From NCBI GenBank assembly GCA_002082585.1, contig CP020563.1, forward strand, positions 1,668,001 through 1,732,000: a DNA stretch of 64,000 bases, given 5' to 3'. The first letter of the stretch is position 1. Every line of letters starts with the position of its first letter. The notes under the pieces are model-generated. The model did no database searches. It had not been told where the DNA came from and was given only the letters and a program-made list of their open reading frames with translations. Positions 19,602 to 27,680 of the stretch are shown here, in pieces. This DNA is from Kitasatospora albolonga (lineage in GTDB: Bacteria > Actinomycetota > Actinomycetes > Streptomycetales > Streptomycetaceae). A program made the position numbers and the translations under genes.

Positions 19602-19903
19602 GGAGTCCTCCTCGTCGTCGGCCGCGGGGGCGACCGGTATGCGGCCCTTCCAGGATAGGCAGGGATTCGCCCCCGTGAAACCCGCCCTCTAGCGTTCAGC
19701 CAGTCCGGACCGCTATGTCGGTTCGGCTGCTGAGGCGTAGATTCCCCGACGACCGATCCGTCATGCCGGATGGTGTCACCCGATCATACGGGGCTCCTGC
19801 CCGCTACGGGGCTCCCGAGTCCCACTCCGTTGGCAGCTTCGTTGCTGATCAGCCCCGCTCCGGCCGTCGCGGGGTCCGTCACGGGCCGGTCCGCGCGTCC
19901 GGT
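19602..19903. other. Intergenic region, no gene recognised
   Basis: About 300 bases upstream of the DUF3040 gene and downstream of the methyltransferase gene (both minus strand). It should hold the DUF3040 promoter. An acggggctcc segment is repeated near 19788 and 19805. No RNA gene, terminator or credible small ORF was recognised. Confidence 0.5.
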
Positions 19904-20662
19904 TCAGGGGCGCTTCTCGCCGAGAACGTGCAGCTGGGTCGCGACGGAGTGGAAGGCGGGCAGCTCCGCGACGGCGGCTTCGAGCTTGAGGAGCGCGTCC
20001 ATGGCGCCGGGCTCGGTATCCACCAGGGCGCCCGGTACGAGGTCGGCGAAGACCCGCACGCCGTGCACCGCGCCGACCCGCAGACCGGCCCCGGAGACGA
20101 GCTCCGAGAGCTGCTCGGCGGTGAAGCGGCGGGGCACCGGGTCGCCCTCGCCCCAGCGGCCCGCCGGGTCCTCCAGCGCCTGCCGGGCCTCGGTGAAGTG
20201 ACCGGCGAGCGCACGGCCCAGGACGGCCCCGCCCAGGCCCGCGGCCAGCAGGCTGAGGGCGCCGGAGGGGCGCAGGGCCGCCACCGCGTTCCGTACGCCC
20301 TCGGCGGGCTCGTCGACGTACTCCAGGACGCCGTGGCAGAGCACCGCGTCGAAGCCGTCGCGCTCCACGACGTCGAAGAGGCCGAGGATGTCGCCCTGGA
20401 CGCCCCGGACGCGGTCGGCGACCCCGGCCTCGGCGGCGCGGCGCTCCAGCGCGAAGAGCGCGTTGGGGCTGGGGTCGACGACGGTGACCCGGTGGCCGAG
20501 CAGGGCGGCGGGCACCGCGAAGTTCCCGGTGCCGCCACCGGTGTCCAGAACATCCAGGGCGTCCCGGCCGGCCGCCTCGGCCTGACGGTCCAGAGCGTCC
20601 TTGAGGACCTCCCAGACCACGGCGGTACGGAGGGAGGCGCGGGGGCGCGGCTGGTCCGACAC
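19904..20662 (-). CDS. Class I SAM-dependent methyltransferase
   Basis: 252 aa. The Rossmann methyltransferase core is clear: motif I VLDTGGGTGNFAVPAALLG near residue 38, motif II VTVVDPSPNALFAL, then DAVLCHGVLEYV and LRPSGALSLLAAG. The GTG at 20662 has GAGGAG 9 bases upstream. The substrate cannot be inferred; the fold resembles small-molecule methyltransferases. Neighbours on the same strand (a HEPN protein upstream, DUF3040 downstream) give little help, although the three genes recur together in Streptomyces. Confidence 0.85.
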   Translation of the reverse strand: MSDQPRPRASLRTAVVWEVLKDALDRQAEAAGRDALDVLDTGGGTGNFAVPAALLGHRVTVVDPSPNALFALERRAAEAGVADRVRGVQGDILGLFDVVERDGFDAVLCHGVLEYVDEPAEGVRNAVAALRPSGALSLLAAGLGGAVLGRALAGHFTEARQALEDPAGRWGEGDPVPRRFTAEQLSELVSGAGLRVGAVHGVRVFADLVPGALVDTEPGAMDALLKLEAAVAELPAFHSVATQLHVLGEKRP

Positions 20663-20787
20663 GGCAGATGACTCCTCGGCACGGTGCCGCCTGGGACGGC
20701 GGAGCGTGAACAGTGCAGGTGGTGTGGTGAGCGTCCACCACCCTATTGCCTCGCGCCGCCGTCCCGGTCATCCGGCACCGGACCGGC

Positions 20788-21315
20788 TCACGGGGTGCCG
20801 GACCTCCCCGCCCTCGGCTGCGGGAGCACCGGCTGGAGCACCAGCAGCCGCTCCACCAGGCGCAGGAACTGGGCGGCGTCGCGCAGCAGGTCGTCCGCGT
20901 CGCGGCTGCTGGCGGCCCCGGGCATGCCCGCCTCCGCGCGGGCCCGGCGCGGTGCGCCGGAGGCGAAGAGGTCGCTCCATTCGGTGAGCTCGGGAGCTAT
21001 CTCCGGGAGGACCTCCCAGGCGCTCCGGATGCGGTCGCGGTGGCGCTTGTTCGTCTCGGGGCGGCCACGGGCGGCCAGCACGGCCGCCGCCGTGCGCAGG
21101 GCCGCGAGGTGGGCGGTGGCGTAGCGCTCGTTCGGTTCGTGGAGCACGGCGGCCTCGTCCAGGCCGCTGCGGGCCTTGGCGAGGAGGTCGAGGGCGGCGG
21201 GCGGCGCGGTGGTGCGGCGCAGCACGGGGTGCACATCGTCGGCGGGACCGGTCAGTGAGGGGGCAGGGCTGCCTGCGCGGCGCCGCGGGGCGGCGGCTGC
21301 GGACGAGCTGGCCAT
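20788..21315 (-). CDS. SAV_6107-type HEPN domain protein
   Basis: 175-aa, mainly helical protein matching my memory of the SAV_6107 HEPN family. After an Ala/Ser/Pro-rich leader comes LDLLAKARSGLDEAAVLHEPNERYATAHLAALRTAAAVLAA, then RPETNKRHRDRIRSAWEVLPEIAPELTEWSDLF. HEPN ribonucleases use an R-x4-6-H motif; RPETNKRH fits R-x6-H but nothing here proves activity. The ATG at 21315 has AGGAGG upstream; longer frames to the right overlap the divergent operon. No toxin-antitoxin partner sits beside it, so a housekeeping role is more likely than a toxin. Confidence 0.75.
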   Translation of the reverse strand: MASSSAAAAPRRRAGSPAPSLTGPADDVHPVLRRTTAPPAALDLLAKARSGLDEAAVLHEPNERYATAHLAALRTAAAVLAARGRPETNKRHRDRIRSAWEVLPEIAPELTEWSDLFASGAPRRARAEAGMPGAASSRDADDLLRDAAQFLRLVERLLVLQPVLPQPRAGRSGTP

Positions 21316-21378
21316 GACGAACCTCCTGTCGTCGTGTGACGGCTCCGTGGCCGTATGTGTCCATGGTGGCGGCCCCCA

Positions 21379-21393
21379 CTGACAATCGGTCAG
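21379..21393. promoter_or_regulatory. Secondary TetR-type half-site pair
   Basis: CTGAC and GTCAG separated by 5 bases, the same half-sites as the perfect palindrome at 21450-21463 but more widely spaced. It may be a weaker operator acting on the divergent HEPN gene. Confidence 0.35.
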
Positions 21394-21445
21394 AACCCTT
21401 CCCTGACCTGCCGTTTTGCTTCGAGCGAGAGTTCGGGCTAACTTT

Positions 21446-21474
21446 TTGCACTGACCGGTCAGTTCAAAGAATGT
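21446..21474 (+). promoter_or_regulatory. Candidate promoter of the ABC / YhgE / TetR operon
   Basis: TTGCAC (21446-21451) and a weak GAATGT (21469-21474) are separated by 17 bases. The 14-bp palindrome fills most of the spacer, so a bound repressor would block polymerase. Confidence 0.45.
21450..21463. promoter_or_regulatory. Palindromic operator, probably for the TetR regulator downstream
   Basis: ACTGACCGGTCAGT is a perfect 14-bp palindrome of the kind bound by TetR-family repressors, in the putative promoter of an operon whose last gene is a TetR regulator. Autoregulation is the simplest reading. Confidence 0.6.
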
Positions 21475-21511
21475 CGCAGCAGAATCACGGACACGATCCA
21501 GGGGAGGGTCT

Positions 21512-22309
21512 GTGGAGAGCCCGCACGGCGCATCGGTAGGCGCCGAGGACTTCGGACTCAAGGGGCCGCGCGGCTGGGCCTTTCGCCATGTGGGGTTCAG
21601 CGCTCCTCCGGGGTCGCTCGTCGGCATCGAGGGGCCGTCCGGCTCCGGACGTACCTGCCTTCTGCTCGCCCTGACCGGCCGCATGCGCGCCACCGAGGGC
21701 AGCGCGCGGGTCGGCGGGCTGGAGCTGCCCCGCAAGGCGGCCCCCGTCCGCAGGATCGCCGCGCTGGGCCCGGTCCCCGGTGTCAGCGAGCTGGACCCCG
21801 CCTTCACCGTCGCCGAGCACCTGCGCGAACGGGCCCTGCTCCAGGGCCGCTACGGGGCCTCCCTGCGCTCCCTGCTGCGTCCGCGCGCCGAGCGCCGGGC
21901 CACCGCCCGGGCCCGGATCGACGCGGCGCTGGAAGCCGCGGGGCTGGACACCGCCGCCCTGCCGAAGGCCGAACGGACCTCCGTACGGGATCTGGAGCGG
22001 ATCGAGGCGCTGCGGCTCTCGGTCGCCCTGGCGCTGATCGGCACCCCCCGGCTGCTCGCCCTGGACGACGCCGACCTCAAGCTCTCCCCCGCCGAACGCG
22101 CCGACGCCTGGGCGCTGCTGCGCTCCGTCGCCGAGGCCGGCACCACCGTGCTCGCCGTGTGCAGCGAGGCCCCCGAGGGCGTCCGGGTCGTCCGTACCTC
22201 GCCTGCCGCCGAAGACGCCCTCACCAAGTCCGCCTCCGAGGACGCCCCCACCGCACCCACCACCGAAGAGGAGACGGCCGATGCGTTCGCCGAAACTGGC
22301 CGCGCTTGA
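21512..22309 (+). CDS. ABC transporter ATP-binding protein, degenerate
   Basis: 265 aa. Walker A is clear (EGPSGSGRTCLLLALTGRM, Arg before the Thr instead of Lys) and a Walker B-like LLALDDADL is present. The LSGGQ signature is missing, the catalytic Glu after Walker B is Asp, and no H-loop His is evident where AVCSEAPEG lies. A role as regulatory or energy-coupling partner of the YhgE protein encoded next is inferred. GTG start with GGGGAGGG upstream. Its end overlaps the next gene by 29 bases, indicating tight coupling. Acidic Thr/Glu-rich C-terminal tail. Confidence 0.8.
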   Translation: MESPHGASVGAEDFGLKGPRGWAFRHVGFSAPPGSLVGIEGPSGSGRTCLLLALTGRMRATEGSARVGGLELPRKAAPVRRIAALGPVPGVSELDPAFTVAEHLRERALLQGRYGASLRSLLRPRAERRATARARIDAALEAAGLDTAALPKAERTSVRDLERIEALRLSVALALIGTPRLLALDDADLKLSPAERADAWALLRSVAEAGTTVLAVCSEAPEGVRVVRTSPAAEDALTKSASEDAPTAPTTEEETADAFAETGRA

Positions 22310-24377
22310 GCTGAGGCGGTTCCGCAGGGGGAAGCTGCCGGCCGCCGCGCTGGTCGCCCTGCTGCTCCTGCCGCTGCTCTACGGCGCCCTGTACCTGTTC
22401 TCGTTCTGGGACCCGTACGGGAACCTCGACAAGCTGCCCGTCGCGCTGGTCAACAACGACAAGGGCGCCACCAGCGACGGCAAGCGCGTCAACGCGGGCG
22501 ACGAGATCAGTGAGAAGCTGCTCGACTCCAACGTCTTCGCGTGGCACGAGGTGAGTTCCGCCGAGGCCGACAAAGGCGTCGAGGACGGGACGTACTACCT
22601 CTCGCTGACGATGCCGTCCGACTTCAGCAAGAAGATCGCGTCCAGCGGCGGGGACTCCCCCGAGACGGGCGCGCTCCAGGTGCGGACGAACGACGCCAAC
22701 AACTACATCGTCGGGCAGATCTCCAAGACGGTCTTCGGAGAGGTGCGCAACGCCGCCTCCACCAACGCCTCGCGGGGCTTCCTGGACCGGATCTTCATCA
22801 ACTTCTCCGATCTGCACGACAAGACCGCCGACGCGGCCAAGGGCGCCGACGACCTCAAGGGCGGCATATCAAAGGCGAAGAAGGGCTCCAAGGAGCTCGC
22901 GGACGGTCTCAAGGACTCCAAGGCGGGCACCGAGCGGCTCTCCGACGGGATCGTCAAGCTGAACACCGGTGCGGGCGAAGTCGCCTCCGGCGCCCGTCAG
23001 GTGGCCGGCGGCACCCAGGCCCTGGCCGACAAGGTCAACGGCGCCGCCGGTGAGGCCCGCCCCTTCTTCACGTACTTCAAGGAGAACGGGAAGAGCATCG
23101 GGGAGGCCGCCCGGCTGGCCGCCGACGGGGCGAAGACCACGCGTGAGGACCTCGGCAAGCTGGTGGCCGCCGCCCCGAAGGCGGCAGCCGACGCCCGCAC
23201 CGCCGCCGACGAGCTCGGCGAGGTCCACCGCGCCCGGTGCGAGGAAGCGGAGGAGCCCGACGAGGCGTCCTGCCCCGCGCTGAAGAAGGCCAGCGACGCG
23301 GCGTCCGACGTCGCCACGACGGCGGCCGAGGTGAGCAGTCTGGTCACCAGCCAGAACGGCGAACTGAAGACGCTCAGCAGCCACCTGGCCGCCTTCCAGA
23401 AGCAGGCCGAGAACCTGGCGAAGCGCGCGCCGACCCTGGAGTCCGACCTGGAGAGGGCCGTCAAGGACATCAACGCCCTCAACACCGGCGCCCAGAAGGT
23501 CGCCAAGGGCGCGGTGGCGCTGCACACCGGCCTCGGCAACGCCCGTACCGGCTCGGCCGACCTCAACACCGGCGTCGGCAAGCTCAAGACGGGTGCCGAG
23601 AACCTGGACGGCGGGCTGTTCCGGCTCGGCGACGGCTCGGCCGAGCTCGCCCAGGGTCTGCACGACGGCGCGGAGAAGATCCCGGACTACGAGAAGAAGG
23701 ACCGCGACGCGCGGACCGACGTCATGGCCGACCCGGTGAAGCTGGCCTCCAAGTCCCTTCACGCGGCACCCAATTACGGCACCGGTTTCGCCCCGTACTT
23801 CATCCCGCTCTCCCTCTGGGTCGGCGCGATGGTCGCTTATATGATCATCCAGCCGCTGAACAAGCGGGCGCTCTCCACCGGGGCCTCCGCCTGGCGGATC
23901 GCCCTCGCCGGATGGCTCCCGGTCGCCGCCATCGGCGTCCTCCAGGTCGGCGCCCTGATCGCCGTCCTGCACTGGGGCCTCGGGCTGGAGATGGAGCGCT
24001 CCGCCGGAACGGTCGCCTTCCTGGCCCTGGTGACCTGCTGCTTCGCCTCGATCGTGCAGTGGCTGAACGCCTGCTTCGGCGCGGCGGGACGCATCCTGGT
24101 GCTGGTCGTGCTGATGCTCCAGCTGACCTCGGCCGGAGGCACGTACCCCGTCCAGACCAGCCCCGGCTTCTTCGGCGCGATCCACCCGTACCTGCCCATG
24201 ACGTACGTCGTGGAGGGGCTGCGCAGGCTCATCACCGGCGGCCCGCTCGGCCCGGTCTGGCTGGGCTGCGCGGTGCTGGGCGCCTTCACCCTCGGCGCGC
24301 TCGCCCTGACCGCGTGGACCGCGCGCCGCAAGCAGGTGTGGAGCCTGAGCCGGCTGCACCCGGAGCTGAGCCTGTGA
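22281..24377 (+). CDS. YhgE/Pip-family membrane protein
   Basis: 698 aa. One membrane segment near the N-terminus (AALVALLLLPLLYGALYLFSFWDPYG) starts a large extracytoplasmic region rich in repeated Leu/Gly heptads (LNTGAGEVASGARQVAGGTQALADKV and a second block near residues 395-460), followed by about five membrane segments from residue 495 on. This is the YhgE/Pip layout, related to ABC-2 permeases and to proteins in phage infection and type VII secretion contexts. Its overlap with an ATPase gene upstream and coupling to a TetR gene downstream suggest a repressible exporter; the cargo is unknown. Confidence 0.88.
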   Translation: MRSPKLAALELRRFRRGKLPAAALVALLLLPLLYGALYLFSFWDPYGNLDKLPVALVNNDKGATSDGKRVNAGDEISEKLLDSNVFAWHEVSSAEADKGVEDGTYYLSLTMPSDFSKKIASSGGDSPETGALQVRTNDANNYIVGQISKTVFGEVRNAASTNASRGFLDRIFINFSDLHDKTADAAKGADDLKGGISKAKKGSKELADGLKDSKAGTERLSDGIVKLNTGAGEVASGARQVAGGTQALADKVNGAAGEARPFFTYFKENGKSIGEAARLAADGAKTTREDLGKLVAAAPKAAADARTAADELGEVHRARCEEAEEPDEASCPALKKASDAASDVATTAAEVSSLVTSQNGELKTLSSHLAAFQKQAENLAKRAPTLESDLERAVKDINALNTGAQKVAKGAVALHTGLGNARTGSADLNTGVGKLKTGAENLDGGLFRLGDGSAELAQGLHDGAEKIPDYEKKDRDARTDVMADPVKLASKSLHAAPNYGTGFAPYFIPLSLWVGAMVAYMIIQPLNKRALSTGASAWRIALAGWLPVAAIGVLQVGALIAVLHWGLGLEMERSAGTVAFLALVTCCFASIVQWLNACFGAAGRILVLVVLMLQLTSAGGTYPVQTSPGFFGAIHPYLPMTYVVEGLRRLITGGPLGPVWLGCAVLGAFTLGALALTAWTARRKQVWSLSRLHPELSL

Positions 24378-24406
24378 GCGCGCCGGAAGCTGGGAGAATC
24401 AGCGGC

Positions 24407-25018
24407 ATGGAAAGCAGTGGCACCACGCGCCGCCAGGCCACCCGGCAGAGGCTCTACGAGGCGGCGGTGACCCTCATCGCCGAGCAGGGGTTCTCGGCGA
24501 CCACCGTGGACGAGATCGCCGAACGGGCCGGGGTCGCCAAGGGCACGGTCTATTACAACTTCAAGAGCAAGACCGAGCTGTTCGAGGAGCTGCTCCGGCA
24601 CGGCGTCGGGCTCCTCACCGCCTCGCTGCGGGCCGCTGCCGAGGAGTCCGAGGAGCGCGGCGGCACCCGGGTCGAGGCGCTGGACGCGATGATCCGGGCC
24701 GGTCTCGCCTTCATCGACCGCTACCCGGCCTTCACCCAGCTGTACGTGGCCGAGCTCTGGCGCACCAACCGCGCCTGGCAGTCCACGCTGCTGGTGGTGC
24801 GGCAGGAGGCCGTCGCGGTGGTGGAGAGCGTGCTGCGCGAGGCGGTGAAGAGCGGTGAGCTCAGCGAGGAGATCGACATCCCGCTGACGGCCGCGGCCCT
24901 GGTCGGGATGGTGCTGGTGGCGGCGCTGGACTGGCAGGCGTTCCAGCCGGAGCGCTCGATCGACGAGGTCCACTCGGCGCTGTCGCTGCTGCTGCACGGG
25001 CGGGTCAGCGGGCACTGA
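24407..25018 (+). CDS. TetR-family transcriptional regulator
   Basis: 203 aa with a canonical N-terminal helix-turn-helix: RRQATRQRLYEAAVTLIAEQGFSATTVDEIAERAGVAKGTVYYNFKSKTELFEELL. The C-terminal ligand-binding half is helical and not recognisable to subfamily. The ATG at 24407 has GGGAG about 11 bases upstream; a GTG at 24374 overlapping the YhgE stop as GTGA would add 11 residues and is possible. Last gene of the operon. It probably represses its own operon through the palindrome at 21450-21463. Confidence 0.9.
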   Translation: MESSGTTRRQATRQRLYEAAVTLIAEQGFSATTVDEIAERAGVAKGTVYYNFKSKTELFEELLRHGVGLLTASLRAAAEESEERGGTRVEALDAMIRAGLAFIDRYPAFTQLYVAELWRTNRAWQSTLLVVRQEAVAVVESVLREAVKSGELSEEIDIPLTAAALVGMVLVAALDWQAFQPERSIDEVHSALSLLLHGRVSGH

Positions 25019-25036
25019 GACCCGGGGACTCCGAGG

Positions 25037-25148
25037 CACGGCCCCGGAGCAACACGGTCCCTGAGACGCACGCTCCCGGAGGCGCATGTCCGGGGAGACG
25101 CACGGTCCCGGACATGCGCGGTCACCGAGGCACACGGTCGCCGGAGAA
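25037..25148. repeat. Seven-copy imperfect 16-bp tandem repeat
   Basis: Seven units in exact 16-base register at 25037, 25053, 25069, 25085, 25101, 25117 and 25133, with approximate consensus CACGGTCCCCGGAGAC plus one base. It lies between the TetR stop and its terminator-like structure and is not coding. Confidence 0.75.
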
Positions 25149-25152
25149 ACAC

Positions 25153-25210
25153 GAAGACGCCGGCCGCTGGAGTTCGCATCCCCCGCGAACTCCACCGGAC
25201 CGGCGTCTTC
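25153..25210 (+). terminator. Terminator-like double hairpin after tetR
   Basis: Outer stem of 11 bp (25153-25163 with 25200-25210) enclosing a 9-bp stem (25169-25177 with 25185-25193) and a 7-base loop. It is the probable terminator of the ABC/YhgE/TetR operon. Confidence 0.75.
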
Positions 25211-25414
25211 CGTGCAGCCGTCGGACCCGTTCCCCGTGACCCCGTATGTCCCCCGTGGTCCCCGGGTCCTCCGTCGTGCACCCCCGTTCCGTCAGGGGCC
25301 GCGCCCGGACCGCCGCCCCGTGCCGGCGGTCCGGGCGCCGCGCCCCTTCCGTGGTCATCACTCTTCCGTCCGCGCAGGTCCGGGCCCATCCGCTCGCCTA
25401 CTCATCTCGTCTCC

Positions 25415-25430
25415 TGAGTACGGGTACTCA
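25415..25430. promoter_or_regulatory. Perfect MacR-type box
   Basis: TGAGTAC-GG-GTACTCA, two perfect 7-base inverted halves with a 2-base centre. This equals the consensus I recall for the Streptomyces response regulator MacR, whose likely gene is at 44797-45516. Its centre lies about 63 bases before the inferred transcription start of the DUF4126 gene, a usual activator position. Confidence 0.65.
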
Positions 25431-25472
25431 GAAGTGCGCACCCGGCCCCACCCGGCCGCCGGGACCGGTCGT

Positions 25473-25478
25473 TACGAT
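25473..25478 (+). promoter_or_regulatory. -10 box for a leaderless DUF4126 mRNA
   Basis: TACGAT, 7 bases before the GTG at 25486. No Shine-Dalgarno is present and no -35 is recognisable, as for promoters that need an activator. Confidence 0.55.
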
Positions 25479-25485
25479 CTCCCCC

Positions 25486-26103
25486 GTGTCCGTAATCCCT
25501 CTGGTGTTCACAAGTGGCTGGGCGAGCGGGATCAACGCCTACGCGGTGGTCCTGCTGCTCGGTCTGTTCGGCGCGACCGGCGTCTCCGACGAGGTGCCCG
25601 CCGCGTTGCAGCGCACCGATGTGCTGATCGTGGCCGGTGTGCTCTTCCTGTGCGAGGTGGTGGCTGACAAGATCCCGTACGTGGACTCCGTCTGGGACAC
25701 CGCGCACACGGTGATCCGCCCGGTGACGGGCGCGGTGATCGCGGCCCTGCTCGCCGGGGAGAGCGGTTCGCTGCCGGAGCTGGCGGCCGGGGCGATCGGC
25801 GGTTCGACGGCGCTGATGAGCCATCTGGTGAAGGCCGGTACGCGGATGGCGGTCAACACCTCCCCCGAACCCTTCAGCAACATCGGGATGAGCATCGCCG
25901 AGGACCTCGGTGTGGCCGGGGTCGTCACGTTCGCCATATTCAACCCGGTGGCGGCGGCCGTGATCGCCGGGGTGCTGCTGGTCCTCGGGATCGTCCTCGT
26001 GGTCTTCCTGACCTCCCGGATTCGCCGCTTCCTGCGCCGCCGGGCCCAGCGCCGCGAGGAGAAACGCCTGGCCGGAGCGGACGGCCCCTGGCCTCCCGGC
26101 TGA
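25486..26103 (+). CDS. DUF4126 membrane protein
   Basis: 205 aa with about four to five membrane segments and a basic C-terminus (RIRRFLRRRAQRREEKR). Signature seen: TSGWASGINAYAVVLLLGLFGATG at the N-terminus, EVVADKIPYVDSVWDTAHTVIRPVTGA, and a glycine-rich helix GAIGGSTALMSHLVKAGTR, as in DUF4126. Function unknown. The GTG at 25486 is inferred to be leaderless from the -10 placed 7 bases before it. A perfect MacR box upstream suggests control by the two-component system encoded 20 kb away; membrane proteins are the reported class of MacR targets. Confidence 0.82.
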   Translation: MSVIPLVFTSGWASGINAYAVVLLLGLFGATGVSDEVPAALQRTDVLIVAGVLFLCEVVADKIPYVDSVWDTAHTVIRPVTGAVIAALLAGESGSLPELAAGAIGGSTALMSHLVKAGTRMAVNTSPEPFSNIGMSIAEDLGVAGVVTFAIFNPVAAAVIAGVLLVLGIVLVVFLTSRIRRFLRRRAQRREEKRLAGADGPWPPG

Positions 26104-26134
26104 GTTGTCAGTGGCGGTCGCTAAAGTCACCGGC

Positions 26135-27637
26135 ATGGCACGAATTGCGGTGATCGGCGCCGGGACGGGCGCCATGGCGGCGGCCGCCCGGCTCGCCGTC
26201 GCGGGCAACAAGGTGACGGTGTACGAGCGCTCCGCGAGCTACGGCGGCTCGCTCGGCCGCCATGAGCACGAGGGCTTCGTCTTCGACACCGGCCCCGGTC
26301 TGCTGCATCTGCCCGCCGTCCAGCGGGACCTTTTCGTGAAGACCGGCAAGGAGTCCCTGGAGCAGTGCGTGACGCTGACCCAGGTCGACCCGGCGAGCCG
26401 CCATCTCTTCGCGGACGGCACGGCGGTGTCCCTGCCCAACGCCTCCCGGGCCGGGGTAGCCTCCGCCCTGGACGCGGCACTCGGCGGCGGTGCCGGGGAG
26501 CGGTGGACCGGGTTCCTGGAGCGGGCCCGGGACGCCTGGGACCGCTCGCGCCGCCCGCTGCTGGAGGAGCCGCTGCGGGCGGACCACCAGGTGCTGGGGC
26601 GCGACCCGTATCCGGCGCTGAGGCAGCGGCGGCTGCTGCGCACCCGGCAGGCGTCGACCGTGGCGGAGATCGGCGCCTGGGAGCTGGGGGACGCCCGGCT
26701 CGCCGCCCTGCTCGACGGCTACGCCCTCTCCTACGGCCTGGACCCGCGCACCGCGCCCGCGAGCGCCGCGCTGCTGCCGTACATGGAGCAGTCTTTCGGC
26801 AGCTGGTACGTGATGGGCGGGATGCGGGAGCTGGCCCGGGCGGTGTACGAGCGGTGCGTGGCCCGGCGGGTGGCCTTCGTCTTCGGGGCCGAGGTGGTCC
26901 GGGTCGTCGAGAAGGACGGCCGGGCGGCGGGCGTGGAGCTGGCGGGCGGTGCGGTGGCCGAGGCCGACCGGGTGGTGCTGGGGGTCCGGCCGCACGCCGG
27001 TCTGGTGCCGGGTCAGCAGGTGTGGGGCGCGGGCGATGTGACGGTCCGGGAAGGCTCCGTGCCGGGGCGGTTCACGGTGCTGCTGTCGCTGCGCGGGGGC
27101 CGGGAGGCGGACGCGGTGCACCGGACGGTGGTGCACAGCGCCGACGGGGCGGCGGAGCAGGAGGCGGTGTTCGGGGGGCGGGTCGCCGCGCACCCCACGG
27201 TGACGGTGCTGCGCCCCGACGACCCGGCGACCCGCCCGGACGCGGCGCACGAGGCGGTGACGCTGACAGCGGTGGTGGCCCCCCGGGGTCCGGTGGAGTG
27301 GACGGACCCGGCGGTGCGGCAGCGGTTCGCGGAGCTGCTGGTGGAGCGGGCGGAGGCGGCCGTTCCGGGGCTGCGGGAGCGCGTCCTGCACACGGAGGTC
27401 CGTACGCCTGCGGAGACCGAGGCCGAGACGGGGGCGGCGGGCGGTGCGGTGCCGCCGCCCGCTCTGGCCGGGGCGGCGGGCGCCCATCTGCACCCGGGGA
27501 ACCTCACCCGGCTGCCGGGGCTGTATCTGGCGGGCGGCTGGTCGCACCCGGGCGGCGGGCTCGCGCACGCCGGGATGTCGGGAACGCTGGTGGCCGGACT
27601 CGTGGTGGAGGGCGACGACTTCCGGGGCTCGCAGTGA
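26135..27637 (+). CDS. FAD-dependent oxidoreductase, phytoene-desaturase-like
   Basis: 500 aa, amine-oxidase/phytoene-desaturase superfamily. N-terminal FAD motif VIGAGTGAMAAAARLAVAGNKVTVYERSASYGGS, then the family stretch GFVFDTGPGLLHLPAV, GGMRELARAVYERC in the middle, and the C-terminal FAD-contact motif GLYLAGGWSHPGGGLAHAGMSG. It resembles the CrtI type, but no carotenoid genes are nearby, so the substrate is open. The ATG at 26135 lies 7 bases after TAAAGT (26122-26127) with no Shine-Dalgarno, so translation may be leaderless. It begins 31 bases after the DUF4126 gene. Confidence 0.85.
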   Translation: MARIAVIGAGTGAMAAAARLAVAGNKVTVYERSASYGGSLGRHEHEGFVFDTGPGLLHLPAVQRDLFVKTGKESLEQCVTLTQVDPASRHLFADGTAVSLPNASRAGVASALDAALGGGAGERWTGFLERARDAWDRSRRPLLEEPLRADHQVLGRDPYPALRQRRLLRTRQASTVAEIGAWELGDARLAALLDGYALSYGLDPRTAPASAALLPYMEQSFGSWYVMGGMRELARAVYERCVARRVAFVFGAEVVRVVEKDGRAAGVELAGGAVAEADRVVLGVRPHAGLVPGQQVWGAGDVTVREGSVPGRFTVLLSLRGGREADAVHRTVVHSADGAAEQEAVFGGRVAAHPTVTVLRPDDPATRPDAAHEAVTLTAVVAPRGPVEWTDPAVRQRFAELLVERAEAAVPGLRERVLHTEVRTPAETEAETGAAGGAVPPPALAGAAGAHLHPGNLTRLPGLYLAGGWSHPGGGLAHAGMSGTLVAGLVVEGDDFRGSQ

Positions 27638-27680
27638 GGAGACGGGGCGGCGGTCGGCCTCGCCGAGAGGTGGAGTGGAG

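Noticed and set aside
20788..21315. HEPN toxin of a toxin-antitoxin or abortive-infection system
   Set aside because: No MNT or other antitoxin partner adjoins and the gene sits in a conserved housekeeping neighbourhood.
25037..25148. CRISPR array
   Set aside because: The 16-base units are adjacent with no spacers, and no cas genes are present.
26135..27637. Carotenoid biosynthesis locus
   Set aside because: A lone desaturase-like gene with no crtB, crtE or crtY near it.
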